The notes under the pieces: model-generated
Database searches by the model: none
The model's input: only the letters and a program-made list of their open reading frames with translations
Told to the model about the DNA's origin: nothing
Program-made: the position numbers and the translations under genes
Shown: one piece after another, positions 17,126-25,367 of the stretch
How positions within the stretch are numbered: position 1 is the stretch's first letter
How the letters are laid out: the number at the start of each line of letters is the position of its first letter
From: Streptomyces sp. H39-S7
GTDB taxonomy: Bacteria; Actinomycetota; Actinomycetes; Streptomycetales; Streptomycetaceae
Assembly (NCBI RefSeq): GCF_027158205.1
Contig: NZ_JAPVLU010000022.1
Coordinates: 82,165 to 146,164, forward strand
Direction of reading: 5' to 3'
DNA length: 64,000 nt

Positions 17126-18295
17126 TCAGCGGGCACCGAGCAGGTGGTCCATCGCCAGCTGGTCGAGCTGCTCGAACGCCATGCCCTTGACCGCCGCCGC
17201 CTCGACGTCGAACTCCTCGAACGCGGAGCGGTCGCCGAGCAGTTCGGCCAGGGTCTCGCCCTCGCCCAGCGTCGGCTGCGCCAGCTCGTCGAGCCGGGAC
17301 GCCCTGAGGGCTTCCTGGACGGCCGGGTCGGCGCGGAACGCGGCGGCGCGCTCCTTGAGCAGCAGGTAGTTGCGCATGCAGCCCTCGGCCGAGGCCCAGA
17401 CGCCGTCGAAGTCCTCGGTACGCGGCGGCTTGAAGTCGAAGTGCCGGGGCCCTTCGTAGCCGGCGGTCTCCAGCAGGTCGACGAGCCAGAACGCGTCGCG
17501 CAGGTTGCCCGCGCCGAAGCGCAGGTCCTGGTCGTACTTGATGCCGGTCTGGCCGTTGAGGTCGATGTGGAAGAGCTTGTCGTGCCACAGCGCCTGCGCG
17601 ATGCCGTGCGTGAAGTTGAGCCCGGCCATCTGCTCGTGGCCGGTCTCGGGGTTCACCCCGACCATCTCCGGGTGCTCCAGCTCGTTGATGAAGGCGAGCG
17701 CGTGGCCGACGGTCGGCAGCAGGATGTCGCCGCGCGGCTCGTTCGGCTTGGGCTCCACGGCGAACCGCAGGTCGTACCCCTGCCCCAGCACGTACTCGCT
17801 GAGCAGGTCGAACGCCTCCTTCATCCGGTCCAGCGCGACCCGGACGTCCTTCGCCGCCCCGGACTCCGCGCCCTCCCGGCCGCCCCAGGCGACGTAGACC
17901 TGCGCACCGAGCTCGACGGCGAGGTCGATGTTGCGGATGGTCTTGCGCAGCGCGTACCGCCGGACGTCGCGGTCGTTGGACGTGAAGGCGCCGTCCTTGA
18001 AGACCGGGTGCGTGAAGAGGTTCGTGGTGGCCATGGGCACCACCAGACCGGTCGCGTCCAGGGCCTGCCGGAAGCGCTTGATGTGCGCCTCGCGCTCGAC
18101 CTCGGTGGCGCCGAACGGGATGAGGTCATCGTCGTGGAACGTCACGCCGTACGCGCCCAGCTCGGCGAGGCGGGTGACGGACTCGACCGGGTCGAGGGCG
18201 GGACGGGTCGCGTCGCCGAACGGGTCACGGCCCTGCCAGCCGACCGTCCAGAGGCCGAAAGTGAACTTGTGATCCGGGGTGGGGGTGAGACTCAT
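17126..18295 (-). CDS. xylA: xylose isomerase
   Basis: This 389-residue metal-dependent enzyme converts D-xylose to D-xylulose (and glucose to fructose) in the cytoplasm. It matches the well-known Streptomyces type: GVTFHDDDLIPFG carries the ring-opening His, VEPKPNEPRGD carries the metal Glu and catalytic Lys, VNPETGHEQMAGLNF and HIDLNGQ supply further metal ligands. The start ATG 18295 has AGGAG 8 bases upstream. It is divergent from xylB across a short AT-rich region, and an 18-bp terminator follows. Confidence 0.97.
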   Translation of the reverse strand: MSLTPTPDHKFTFGLWTVGWQGRDPFGDATRPALDPVESVTRLAELGAYGVTFHDDDLIPFGATEVEREAHIKRFRQALDATGLVVPMATTNLFTHPVFKDGAFTSNDRDVRRYALRKTIRNIDLAVELGAQVYVAWGGREGAESGAAKDVRVALDRMKEAFDLLSEYVLGQGYDLRFAVEPKPNEPRGDILLPTVGHALAFINELEHPEMVGVNPETGHEQMAGLNFTHGIAQALWHDKLFHIDLNGQTGIKYDQDLRFGAGNLRDAFWLVDLLETAGYEGPRHFDFKPPRTEDFDGVWASAEGCMRNYLLLKERAAAFRADPAVQEALRASRLDELAQPTLGEGETLAELLGDRSAFEEFDVEAAAVKGMAFEQLDQLAMDHLLGAR

Positions 18296-18309
18296 GACGC
18301 TTGCTCCTA

Positions 18310-18340
18310 TTCGTAAGACCGTTAAACAAATTAGTATGCG
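18310..18340. promoter_or_regulatory. candidate xyl operator/promoter region
   Basis: The 77-base gap between xylA and xylB holds an AT-rich island, with GTTAAACAAATTAGTATG at 18321-18338 standing out. Read on the minus strand (ACTAATTTGTTTAAC) it resembles half-sites of ROK-type XylR operators. Assignment rests on position and composition only. Confidence 0.45.
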
Positions 18341-18372
18341 GAAGCCGCGATGGGAAGAGAGAGGGTCGTTTC

Positions 18373-19776
18373 ATGGAGTCAACGGTCGTGATCGGGGTGG
18401 ACAGCTCCACCCAGTCGACGAAGGCGCTGGCGGTCCGCGTGGACACCGGCGAGGTGCTGGCACGCGCCCGGGCACCGCACGCGGTCAGCGGGGGCGGGAG
18501 ACGGGAAACCCACCCGGAGGTCTGGTGGCAGGCCCTGACCAGCACCCTCACCGAGCTGCGGGCCCAGGTGACCACGGCCCCCGGAGCGATTTCCGTCGGC
18601 GGGCAGCAGCACGGCCTGGTCACCCTCGACGCGTCAGGAGCGGCGCTGCGGCCCGCCCTCCTCTGGAACGACGTGCGATCGGCGCCCCAGGCCGAGGCAC
18701 TCGTCGCGCGCTTCGGCGCGAAGCACTGGGCCGAGCGCTTCGGCTCGGTGCCCGGCGCCGCCTTCACCGTCGCCAAATGGGCCTGGCTGCGCGAGAACGA
18801 ACCGGCCGTCGCCGCCGCGACAGCGGGCGTGCGGCTGCCGCACGACTTCCTCACCGAACGGCTGACGGGTCAGGCCGTCACGGACCGCGGCGACGTCTCG
18901 GGAACCGGCTGGTGGGCCTCGGACACCGAGACCTACGACGACGCCGTCCTCACCGCCGTCGACCTCGACGAGGCACTCCTCCCCCGCGTGCTGAACCCGG
19001 GCGGGTCAGCGGGCCCAACGCTCCACGGCCTCCCCCTCCCGCCCGGCATCCCGGTCGCCTCCGGCACCGGCGACAACGCCGCGGCCGCCCTCGGCCTCGG
19101 CCTGGCCCCCGGCCGCGCCGCGCTCAGCCTGGGCACGTCGGGCACCGTCTACACCCCCTCGGTCAACCGCCCCGCCGACCCGACGGGCACGGTCGCCGGC
19201 TTCGCGGGAGCGCACGGCGGCTGGCTCCCGCTCGCCTGCACGCTGAACTGCACACAGGCTGTGGACAAGATCTCCCAGCTCCTCGGCATCACCCGGGAAG
19301 CGGTCGAGCCCAACACCGCGATCACCCTCCTGCCCTTCCTCGACGGAGAGCGCACCCCCAACCTCCCCCACGCCTCGGGCACCCTCACCGGCCTGCGCCA
19401 CGACACCACGCCCGGCCAGATCCTCCAGGCCGCCTACGACGGCGCCACGTACACCCTGCTCACCGCCCTGGACCTGGTCCTGGCAGTCGACGACCGGCCG
19501 TCCGACGAACCTCTCCTCCTGATCGGCGGCGGCGCCCGCGGCACCGCCTGGCGGCAGACCGTCCGCCGGCTGTCCGGACGCGCGGTCCAGATCCCCGACG
19601 CCGACGACCTCGTAGCCCTCGGCGCCGCCGCCCAGGCAGCCGCCCTGCTCACCGGCGAATCGCCCGCGGCGATCGCCACCCGCTGGGGCACGGCGGCAGG
19701 ACCGGTCTACGATCCGATCGAACGCGACGACGCCGCGCTGGAATACCTGGCCGCAGCACTGGAAGCCACCAGCTGA
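18373..19776 (+). CDS. xylB: xylulokinase
   Basis: This 467-residue FGGY kinase phosphorylates D-xylulose to xylulose 5-phosphate for the pentose phosphate pathway. Visible motifs are the N-terminal phosphate loop VIGVDSSTQSTKA, GQQHGLV, the adenosine loop LSLGTSGTVYT, ASGTGDNAAAALG, and the C-terminal LLIGGGARGTAWRQ. I start it at ATG 18373, with GAGAGGG upstream; an in-frame TTG at 18301 lies in the operator region. It is divergent from xylA and followed by the ROK regulator. Confidence 0.95.
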   Translation: MESTVVIGVDSSTQSTKALAVRVDTGEVLARARAPHAVSGGGRRETHPEVWWQALTSTLTELRAQVTTAPGAISVGGQQHGLVTLDASGAALRPALLWNDVRSAPQAEALVARFGAKHWAERFGSVPGAAFTVAKWAWLRENEPAVAAATAGVRLPHDFLTERLTGQAVTDRGDVSGTGWWASDTETYDDAVLTAVDLDEALLPRVLNPGGSAGPTLHGLPLPPGIPVASGTGDNAAAALGLGLAPGRAALSLGTSGTVYTPSVNRPADPTGTVAGFAGAHGGWLPLACTLNCTQAVDKISQLLGITREAVEPNTAITLLPFLDGERTPNLPHASGTLTGLRHDTTPGQILQAAYDGATYTLLTALDLVLAVDDRPSDEPLLLIGGGARGTAWRQTVRRLSGRAVQIPDADDLVALGAAAQAAALLTGESPAAIATRWGTAAGPVYDPIERDDAALEYLAAALEATS

Positions 19777-19847
19777 CGCGGCGTTCCGGGAAGCCGCCGA
19801 GCAACCGCCCCAACGGGTGGCTCGAACCGAAGGGGGACGGGTCCGCA

Positions 19848-19924
19848 GGTGCAGGAGTCCGAAATGCTGCCGTGTATTTGTGGGCGGCCACGCCCGTAAA
19901 TATACGATTTCGGACCCCTGCACC
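19848..19924. repeat. 77-nt long imperfect palindrome between xylB and xylR
   Basis: The outer arms 19848-19865 and 19907-19924 match over 18 bp with one mismatch. The inner arms 19871-19886 and 19891-19906 pair over 16 positions including three G-U pairs, with a 5-base bulge at 19866-19870 and a 4-base loop. The centre is AT-rich. It could be a terminator for xylB, an operator or a small MITE/REP-type element. Confidence 0.75.
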
Positions 19925-19960
19925 GGAGGGCCCGGCCCCCGACCCGAAGAACGGAGCCCC

Positions 19961-21181
19961 GTGGCCAACGGAACCGGCCCCCAGGCCGCCCTGCGCCGCC
20001 GCAACCTGTCCAGAGTCCTGCACGCCGTCGCCACCGGCGACAAGTCCCGGGCAGCGGTCGCCGCCGAGGTCGGCCTCACGAGGGCCACGGTCTCGACGCT
20101 CGTCGACGACCTCATCGCGGCCGGCCTCGTCTCGGAGCTCGGCGCGCAGCGCCCCGGCACCGTGGGCCGCCCCGGCACCGCCCTCGCGCTCAGCGCGCGC
20201 GGCCCCGCCGGGATCGGCGCCGAAGTGGGCGTGGACCACCTCGCGGCGTGCGTCGTGGACCTGCGCGGCACCGTGCGGGCCCGGGCGACGGTCGAGTCCC
20301 GCAACCGCGGCCGGGCCGCCGCTCAGACGCTCGGGGAGCTGGAGGGGCTCGTCCGGCAGGTGACGGAGGAGGCGGTGGGGCTGGGGCTGCGGCCGGCCGG
20401 ACTGACCGTCGCGGTCCCCGGCCTGGTGGGCCGGGACCACCACACGGTGCTGCGGGCGCCGAACCTCGGCTGGAAGGACGAGCGCACCACGCTCACCGTC
20501 GAGAACGAGGCGAACCTGGGTGCGCTGGCGGAACTGTGGCTGAGCGGCGGGGAGACCCCACCCGGCGCCTCCGGCACCCCCGGCACCCCCGGCACCCCTG
20601 AGACACCCGGCGCCCCCACCGCCCGGACGCCCCTCACCGACTTCATCCACGTCTCGGCGGAGATCGGCATCGGTGCGGCCCTCGTCATCAACGGCGGCCT
20701 CTTCCGCGGAGCGCGCGGCTTCGCCGGCGAGCTCGGGCACGTCCCGGTCTACCCGGATGGCCCGCGCTGCTCGTGCGGGGCGCGCGGCTGCCTGGAGCAG
20801 TACGCGGGCGAGGAGGCGGTGCTGCGGGCCGCGGGCATCGCCCCGGAGCTGCCGGGGCGCCTCAAGGCGCTGCGCACGGCGGCCGCGGACGACGACGCGC
20901 CCGCGCTGGCGGCCCTGGAGGCCGCCGGCCGGGCGCTCGGCATCGCGCTGAGCGGCGCCGTGAACCTACTCGACCCGCAGGCGGTGGTCCTCGGCGGCCC
21001 GCTCTCCGAGCTGGCGCCGTGGCTGCTGCCGGGTGTGCGGCGGGAGCTGGGCGAGCGCGTCACGGGCGGCGGCGCGCTGGTGGTCGAGTCCCGCCTGGGC
21101 CGCGACGGCGTCCTCCTGGGCGCGGCCTACAGCGCGATCCGCGCAGTCCTGGACGACCCGTCGGAATGGACGGCCCGCTAG
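19961..21181 (+). CDS. xylR: ROK family regulator, probable xylose repressor
   Basis: This 406-residue protein has an N-terminal winged helix (AAVAAEVGLTRATVSTLVDD, about 31-50) and a ROK sugar-kinase fold. In the ROK part, GELGHVPVYPDGPRCSCGAR carries the cysteine-containing zinc motif, and the CLEQYAG signature follows. Position beside xylA/xylB makes it the likely xylose-responsive repressor. GTG 19961 is chosen (GGAG upstream). Near residue 203 a Gly-Thr-Pro repeat (GTPGTPGTPETPGAP) is inserted in a loop. It is followed by the convergent transpeptidase gene. Confidence 0.88.
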   Translation: MANGTGPQAALRRRNLSRVLHAVATGDKSRAAVAAEVGLTRATVSTLVDDLIAAGLVSELGAQRPGTVGRPGTALALSARGPAGIGAEVGVDHLAACVVDLRGTVRARATVESRNRGRAAAQTLGELEGLVRQVTEEAVGLGLRPAGLTVAVPGLVGRDHHTVLRAPNLGWKDERTTLTVENEANLGALAELWLSGGETPPGASGTPGTPGTPETPGAPTARTPLTDFIHVSAEIGIGAALVINGGLFRGARGFAGELGHVPVYPDGPRCSCGARGCLEQYAGEEAVLRAAGIAPELPGRLKALRTAAADDDAPALAALEAAGRALGIALSGAVNLLDPQAVVLGGPLSELAPWLLPGVRRELGERVTGGGALVVESRLGRDGVLLGAAYSAIRAVLDDPSEWTAR

Positions 21182-21274
21182 GCCGAATCAGCCGGAAGCC
21201 GCGCAAGCGCAGGGCGCCGTCGCCCGCGCGGCGACGAACCCGACCGAAACCCGACCCTGCAGGCCGACCGCAGG

Positions 21275-22588
21275 TCAGGACGTGGCGCCCAGTGCCGATC
21301 CCGCGCTCCACGCGCTCCACGTCATGTTCCACCCGTTCAGCCCGTTGTCCGGCTGGACGGTCTTGTCGGGGGAGTTCTTCATGACGACGACGTCGCCGAT
21401 CACCGAGTTGTTGTAGAACCAGGCGCCCAGCGTGTCCGGGTCCTTGGCGCCCTTGGCGTCACTGAGGCCTATGCAGCCGTGGCTGGTGTTGGCCGAGCCG
21501 AAGATCGACTTGTTGCCCCAGTAGTTGCCGTGGATGAACGTGCCCGAGGAGCTCAGCCGCATGGCGTGCGGGACGTCGGGGATGTCGTACTCGCCCGCGA
21601 AGCCGACCGAGTCGCCGTTCATGCGTGTCTGCGTGTACTTCTCGGAGATCACCATCTGACCGTTGTAGGTCGGGTGCTCGGTCGAGCCGGCGGAGATCGG
21701 GATGGTCTTGATCGTCTTGCCGTCGCGGACGATCGTCATCGTCTTGGTGTGGGCGTCGACCGTCGAGACCTGGGACCGGCCGACGGTGAAGTTGACGTCC
21801 TTGTTCTGGACGCCGTAGACGCCCGTGGAACCCTCGACGCCGTCGAGGTTCAGCTTGACGGTGACGTTCGAGCCGGCCTTCCAGTACTCCTGGGGACGGA
21901 AGTCCAGCCGCGTGGAGCCGAACCAGTGGCCCACGACCGTCTGGCCGCTGCTGGACGCCACCTTGATCGCGGACTCGACGGCCTTCTTGTTGGTGACGGC
22001 CTTGTCGAACTTGATCGACACCGGCATGCCGACGCCGACCGTGGAGCCGTCCTCCGGCGTGAAGTAGCCGATGAAGCTGTTGCTCGCGGAGACGGTGCCG
22101 AAGCTGGAGGTCTCGGTGACGGTGCGGCCCTTCGCGTCCTGCGCGGTGGCCGCGACCTTGTACTTCTTGCCGCGGTCGAGCGACGCGGCCGGCTTCCAGC
22201 TCAGCCCGTCGCCGGCTATCGCGCCCGTGACGGCCTTGCCGCTGACGACCTCGGTCATGGCGACCGCGGTGAGCTTGCCCTCGGTCACGGCGACCTTGGT
22301 GCCGCTGGCGATGCTCGCGTTGGTGGTCCCCGTCTTCGGGGTGATGACGATCTTGGCGTCCGAGGCGTCCTTGGCGGCCGCCGCGTCGACGTCCGCCTGC
22401 GTCTTGCCCTTGTCCGCCGCGGCGCCGCCGGCGTTGTCGGAACCGCCGCCGCACGCCGTGAGCGCGACCGCGCCGCCGAGCACCACCGCGGCGACCGTCA
22501 GTCCGGTGCGCCGCCTGCGCCGCGAGCGCGCGTGCTGGTCGGGCGTCGTGCCCTGGACGGGGCCGATGGCGGTGCCGGGCGACTTCAC
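21275..22588 (-). CDS. L,D-transpeptidase lipoprotein (YkuD domain, Ig-like)
   Basis: This 437-residue envelope enzyme makes 3-3 peptidoglycan cross-links. The start GTG 22588 follows GGAG by 6 bases (TTG 22600 is the alternative). A basic n-region and hydrophobic core end in the lipobox LTAC (Cys46), so it is a lipoprotein. Two Ig-like domains precede the YkuD domain; the catalytic motif SHGCIGL has Cys372, with the conserved HGNYWG upstream. Domain order matches mycobacterial LdtMt2-type enzymes. Confidence 0.92.
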   Translation of the reverse strand: MKSPGTAIGPVQGTTPDQHARSRRRRRTGLTVAAVVLGGAVALTACGGGSDNAGGAAADKGKTQADVDAAAAKDASDAKIVITPKTGTTNASIASGTKVAVTEGKLTAVAMTEVVSGKAVTGAIAGDGLSWKPAASLDRGKKYKVAATAQDAKGRTVTETSSFGTVSASNSFIGYFTPEDGSTVGVGMPVSIKFDKAVTNKKAVESAIKVASSSGQTVVGHWFGSTRLDFRPQEYWKAGSNVTVKLNLDGVEGSTGVYGVQNKDVNFTVGRSQVSTVDAHTKTMTIVRDGKTIKTIPISAGSTEHPTYNGQMVISEKYTQTRMNGDSVGFAGEYDIPDVPHAMRLSSSGTFIHGNYWGNKSIFGSANTSHGCIGLSDAKGAKDPDTLGAWFYNNSVIGDVVVMKNSPDKTVQPDNGLNGWNMTWSAWSAGSALGATS

Positions 22589-22808
22589 ACAGATCTCCAA
22601 TGCCTACGAACGCCCGTTCCCGACCCGCGTCCCCGCGGGCGACGGATCCGGACGAGATGGATCCGGAAACGAGCCTCTTCCATACCCAGAGGAACACGGA
22701 CCGCTAGGGGTCCGTTCCGTTTGTCCGGAAAGTGTGTCGAGGCCCACGTACGGAACCCCGGGCCGCCGAACGGCCCGGGGTCGGGGAGATGTGCTGGTCA
22801 GACCGCCA

Positions 22809-23192
22809 TCAGGCCGTCGTAGTGGCCTCCTGGACGTCCTCCTCGGCGTCCTCCTCGGCGGCATCGTCGTCGTCGTACATGTCCCACTCGTCGGACTCGG
22901 GGTCGTACTCGGTGTGCGCACAGGACCACGAGGCCTGCACGAGTTCGATCCCGGGGACCGACGTGACCAGGTCGAACGGGTCGATGAGGTAGGCCAGCGC
23001 CTCGGACTCGTCCTGCTTGACGGCCGCCTCGGCGTGGGTCCGCTCCTCGGCGGGCATCTCCGCGTCGGAGGCGATGTGCTCCAGCGCGGCAGCGGTCATT
23101 TCCTGCTCTTCGGTGACCTCGAGAACGAGCTCGACCTGGAGTCGTACATAGCGCGGGCCACTCTCGCCACGGGGAATCTCAGTAGTGCTCAT
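22809..23192 (-). CDS. conserved acidic hypothetical protein
   Basis: This 127-residue cytoplasmic protein starts at ATG 23192. The first 85 residues form a mixed alpha/beta region (RYVRLQVELVLEVTEEQEMT); the last 40 are strongly acidic (YDPESDEWDMYDDDDAAEED). There is no signal peptide or membrane helix. It has no family I can name, but codon usage and the even reading frame support a real gene. The nearest neighbours are transcribed away from it or separated by over 90 bases. Confidence 0.7.
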   Translation of the reverse strand: MSTTEIPRGESGPRYVRLQVELVLEVTEEQEMTAAALEHIASDAEMPAEERTHAEAAVKQDESEALAYLIDPFDLVTSVPGIELVQASWSCAHTEYDPESDEWDMYDDDDAAEEDAEEDVQEATTTA

Positions 23193-23281
23193 GCCACGGA
23201 GCGTAAACGCCGGAGCGCCGGCTTCCCACCAGGCACACCAGGTCACTACCATCGGCGTCTACGGTCAAGTCGCCGCACCCA

Positions 23282-23506
23282 ATGGGGGATCCGTTGACCT
23301 CTCCTCTGGCTTCTCCGCGCCCGTTCGTCGCCGCCGCCGCGGCCTCCGTCCTGGCCGCGCTCTACTTCGTGCCGTCCGCCACCGCCAGCCCGGATCCTGC
23401 CCCTGCCGCGCAGGTCAAGGCGCCCGCGGCGGCCTCAGGACCGACGACTTCGACGACCGGGACACTCCATCTCCCGGCCACCGGCACGGCGGACAGCACC
23501 CCCTGA
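23282..23506 (+). CDS. small secreted or membrane-tethered peptide
   Basis: This 74-residue product has an N-terminal signal-like segment (PFVAAAAASVLAALYFVPSATA) with a probable signal peptidase site after ATA, then a short Ala/Pro/Thr/Ser-rich tail. The start could be ATG 23282 or TTG 23294. The tail ends LHLPATGTADSTP, where LPATG resembles a sorting motif but lacks a following helix and basic tail. Function is unknown and the gene is only moderately supported. Confidence 0.45.
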   Translation: MGDPLTSPLASPRPFVAAAAASVLAALYFVPSATASPDPAPAAQVKAPAAASGPTTSTTGTLHLPATGTADSTP

Positions 23507-23594
23507 CCGACCGTCGGGGCCGCGTGCCTCGTCGACGGTCCGGGGCCTGCGCCGAACACCGGCCGCCCCTCCCGCGCAGGCGCTCCGACGCGCC

Positions 23595-23625
23595 GGGGGA
23601 CGCACACCCGCGGGTGTGCGCCCCC
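23595..23625. terminator. hairpin between small secreted gene and hutH
   Basis: A perfect 20-bp palindrome (23601-23620) is extended by GGGGG/CCCCC arms with one bulged A at 23600. It lies between the convergent small gene and hutH. Confidence 0.6.
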
Positions 23626-23676
23626 TCCGTCGTCACGCTCAGCAGTCGGACCCGCGGCCCCACGACTGATCAGGCG

Positions 23677-25236
23677 TCAGGCCAGCGGCCCCGTCACCGA
23701 CTCGGCCGCCTCGGTGAGCTTTCCGGCCCGGACGAACGCGTACGCGGCCTCCAGGTCGGGTGACAGGAAACGGTCCGGGCCGACGCCGTCGATGCCCGCC
23801 TCACGGACCGCCGCCACGATCGCCCGGGTCGCCGGAGCGGGCCGCAGGCCGTTCCCGGTGAGCTTCTCGCGCATCTCGATGGCGCGGGTCGCGGCGAACA
23901 GCTCGACCGCGATGATCCGCGCCAGGTTGTCGACCGCGGTACGCAGCTTGCGGGCCGCGGACCAGCCCATCGAGACGTGGTCCTCCTGCATCGCGGACGA
24001 CGGGATGGAGTCCACGGAGGCCGGGACCGCCAGCCGCTTCATCTCGCTGACCAGCGCGGCCTGCGTGTACTGGGCGATCATCAGGCCGGAGTCCACGCCC
24101 GGGTCGTCGGCGAGGAACGCCGGCAGGCCGTGCGAGCGCGACTTGTCGAGCAGCCGGTCGGTGCGCCGCTCGGCGATGCTGCCGAGGTCGGCGGCGGCGA
24201 TCGCCAGGAAGTCCAGGACGTACGCGACGGGCGCGCCGTGGAAGTTGCCGTTGGACTCCACGCGGCCGTCGGGCAGCACCACGGGGTTGTCGACGGCGGA
24301 GATCAGCTCGCGGTCGGCCACCAGGCGGGCGTGCGCGAGGGTGTCCCGGCCGGCGCCCGCGACCTGCGGCGCGCAGCGGATCGAGTAGGCGTCCTGCACG
24401 CGCGGGGCGTCGTCCTGGTGGTGGCCGGTGAAGCCGGAGCCCTCCAGCACGCGGCGCATGTTCTCGGCGCTCGCGGCCTGGCCCGGGTGCGGGCGGATGG
24501 CGTGCAGTTCGGGCGCGAGGACGCGCTCGGTGCCGAGCAGCGCCTCCAGCGAGAGCGCGGCGGTGATGTCGGCCGCGGTGAAGAGCTGGGCGAGGTCCGC
24601 GCACGCCATCACGAGCATGCCGAGCATGCCGTCGGTGCCGTTGATGAGGGCCAGGCCCTCCTTCTCGCGCAGCTCCACCGGCTCGATGCCGGCCTCGGCG
24701 AGCAGCTCGCCGGCCGGACGAATCGTTCCGTCAGGGCCTTCGGCCACGCCTTCGCCCATCAGCACCTGCGCGCAGTGGGCGAGGGGTGCGAGGTCGCCGG
24801 AGCAGCCGAGCGAGCCGTACTCGTGCACGACGGGGGTGATCCCGGCGTTCAGGATCGCCGCCATCGTCTCGGCGACGACCGGACGCACACCGGTGCGGCC
24901 GGACGCGAGCGTCTTCAGCCGGAGGAACATCAGGCCGCGTACGACCTCGCGCTCCACGCCGGGACCCATGCCGGCGGCGTGCGAACGCACCAGGGAGCGC
25001 TGCAACTGGGCACGCAGCTCCGGGCTGATGTGGCGGACGGCCAGCGCGCCGAAGCCCGTGGACACGCCGTAGACCGGCTCGGGCTTGGCCGCCAGCGCCT
25101 CGATGACCTGCCGCGACGCGGCGATCCCGGTCAGTGCCTGCTGCGACAGTTCCACCTTCGCGCCGCCGCGAGCCACGGCCAGGACGTCGTCCGCGCTCGC
25201 GCCGTCGGCGCCGATGACCACGTTATGCATATTCAT
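23677..25236 (-). CDS. hutH: histidine ammonia-lyase
   Basis: This 519-residue enzyme deaminates L-histidine to trans-urocanate, the first step of histidine use. The MIO-forming triad is Cys-Ser-Gly in YGSLGCSGDLAPLAH (about residues 145-159), as in S. griseus HutH, where most bacteria have Ala-Ser-Gly. YGVSTGFG carries the catalytic Tyr; SSAMQEDHVSMG is also conserved. Several starts are possible (GTG 25242, ATG 25236, ATG 25230); 25236 has AGGGTG at the best distance. Other hut genes are not nearby. Confidence 0.95.
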   Translation of the reverse strand: MNMHNVVIGADGASADDVLAVARGGAKVELSQQALTGIAASRQVIEALAAKPEPVYGVSTGFGALAVRHISPELRAQLQRSLVRSHAAGMGPGVEREVVRGLMFLRLKTLASGRTGVRPVVAETMAAILNAGITPVVHEYGSLGCSGDLAPLAHCAQVLMGEGVAEGPDGTIRPAGELLAEAGIEPVELREKEGLALINGTDGMLGMLVMACADLAQLFTAADITAALSLEALLGTERVLAPELHAIRPHPGQAASAENMRRVLEGSGFTGHHQDDAPRVQDAYSIRCAPQVAGAGRDTLAHARLVADRELISAVDNPVVLPDGRVESNGNFHGAPVAYVLDFLAIAAADLGSIAERRTDRLLDKSRSHGLPAFLADDPGVDSGLMIAQYTQAALVSEMKRLAVPASVDSIPSSAMQEDHVSMGWSAARKLRTAVDNLARIIAVELFAATRAIEMREKLTGNGLRPAPATRAIVAAVREAGIDGVGPDRFLSPDLEAAYAFVRAGKLTEAAESVTGPLA

Positions 25237-25367
25237 ATTCACGCACCCTAGAGAGTGAATCGCTGCCTGTCACTCCTTACCTTCGCAGGCGATCTTGGCG
25301 GACCCTCCCCCACGACCGCTCGCGGCCGGGCACAGCCCGCCCGCACGCCCCTCCGTCCGTCCGTCCG

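Noticed and set aside
18301..18372. In-frame TTG start extending xylB upstream by 24 codons
   Set aside because: It would cover the xyl promoter region and lacks a Shine-Dalgarno; ATG 18373 has one and matches the family start.
23470..23506. LPATG in the small secreted peptide at 23282-23506
   Set aside because: The protein ends 8 residues later without a hydrophobic helix or basic residues, so it cannot be a standard sortase substrate.
24780..24830. Cys-Ser-Gly instead of Ala-Ser-Gly in the HutH MIO motif as a defect
   Set aside because: Streptomyces histidine ammonia-lyases naturally have Cys-Ser-Gly at this place, so it is normal.
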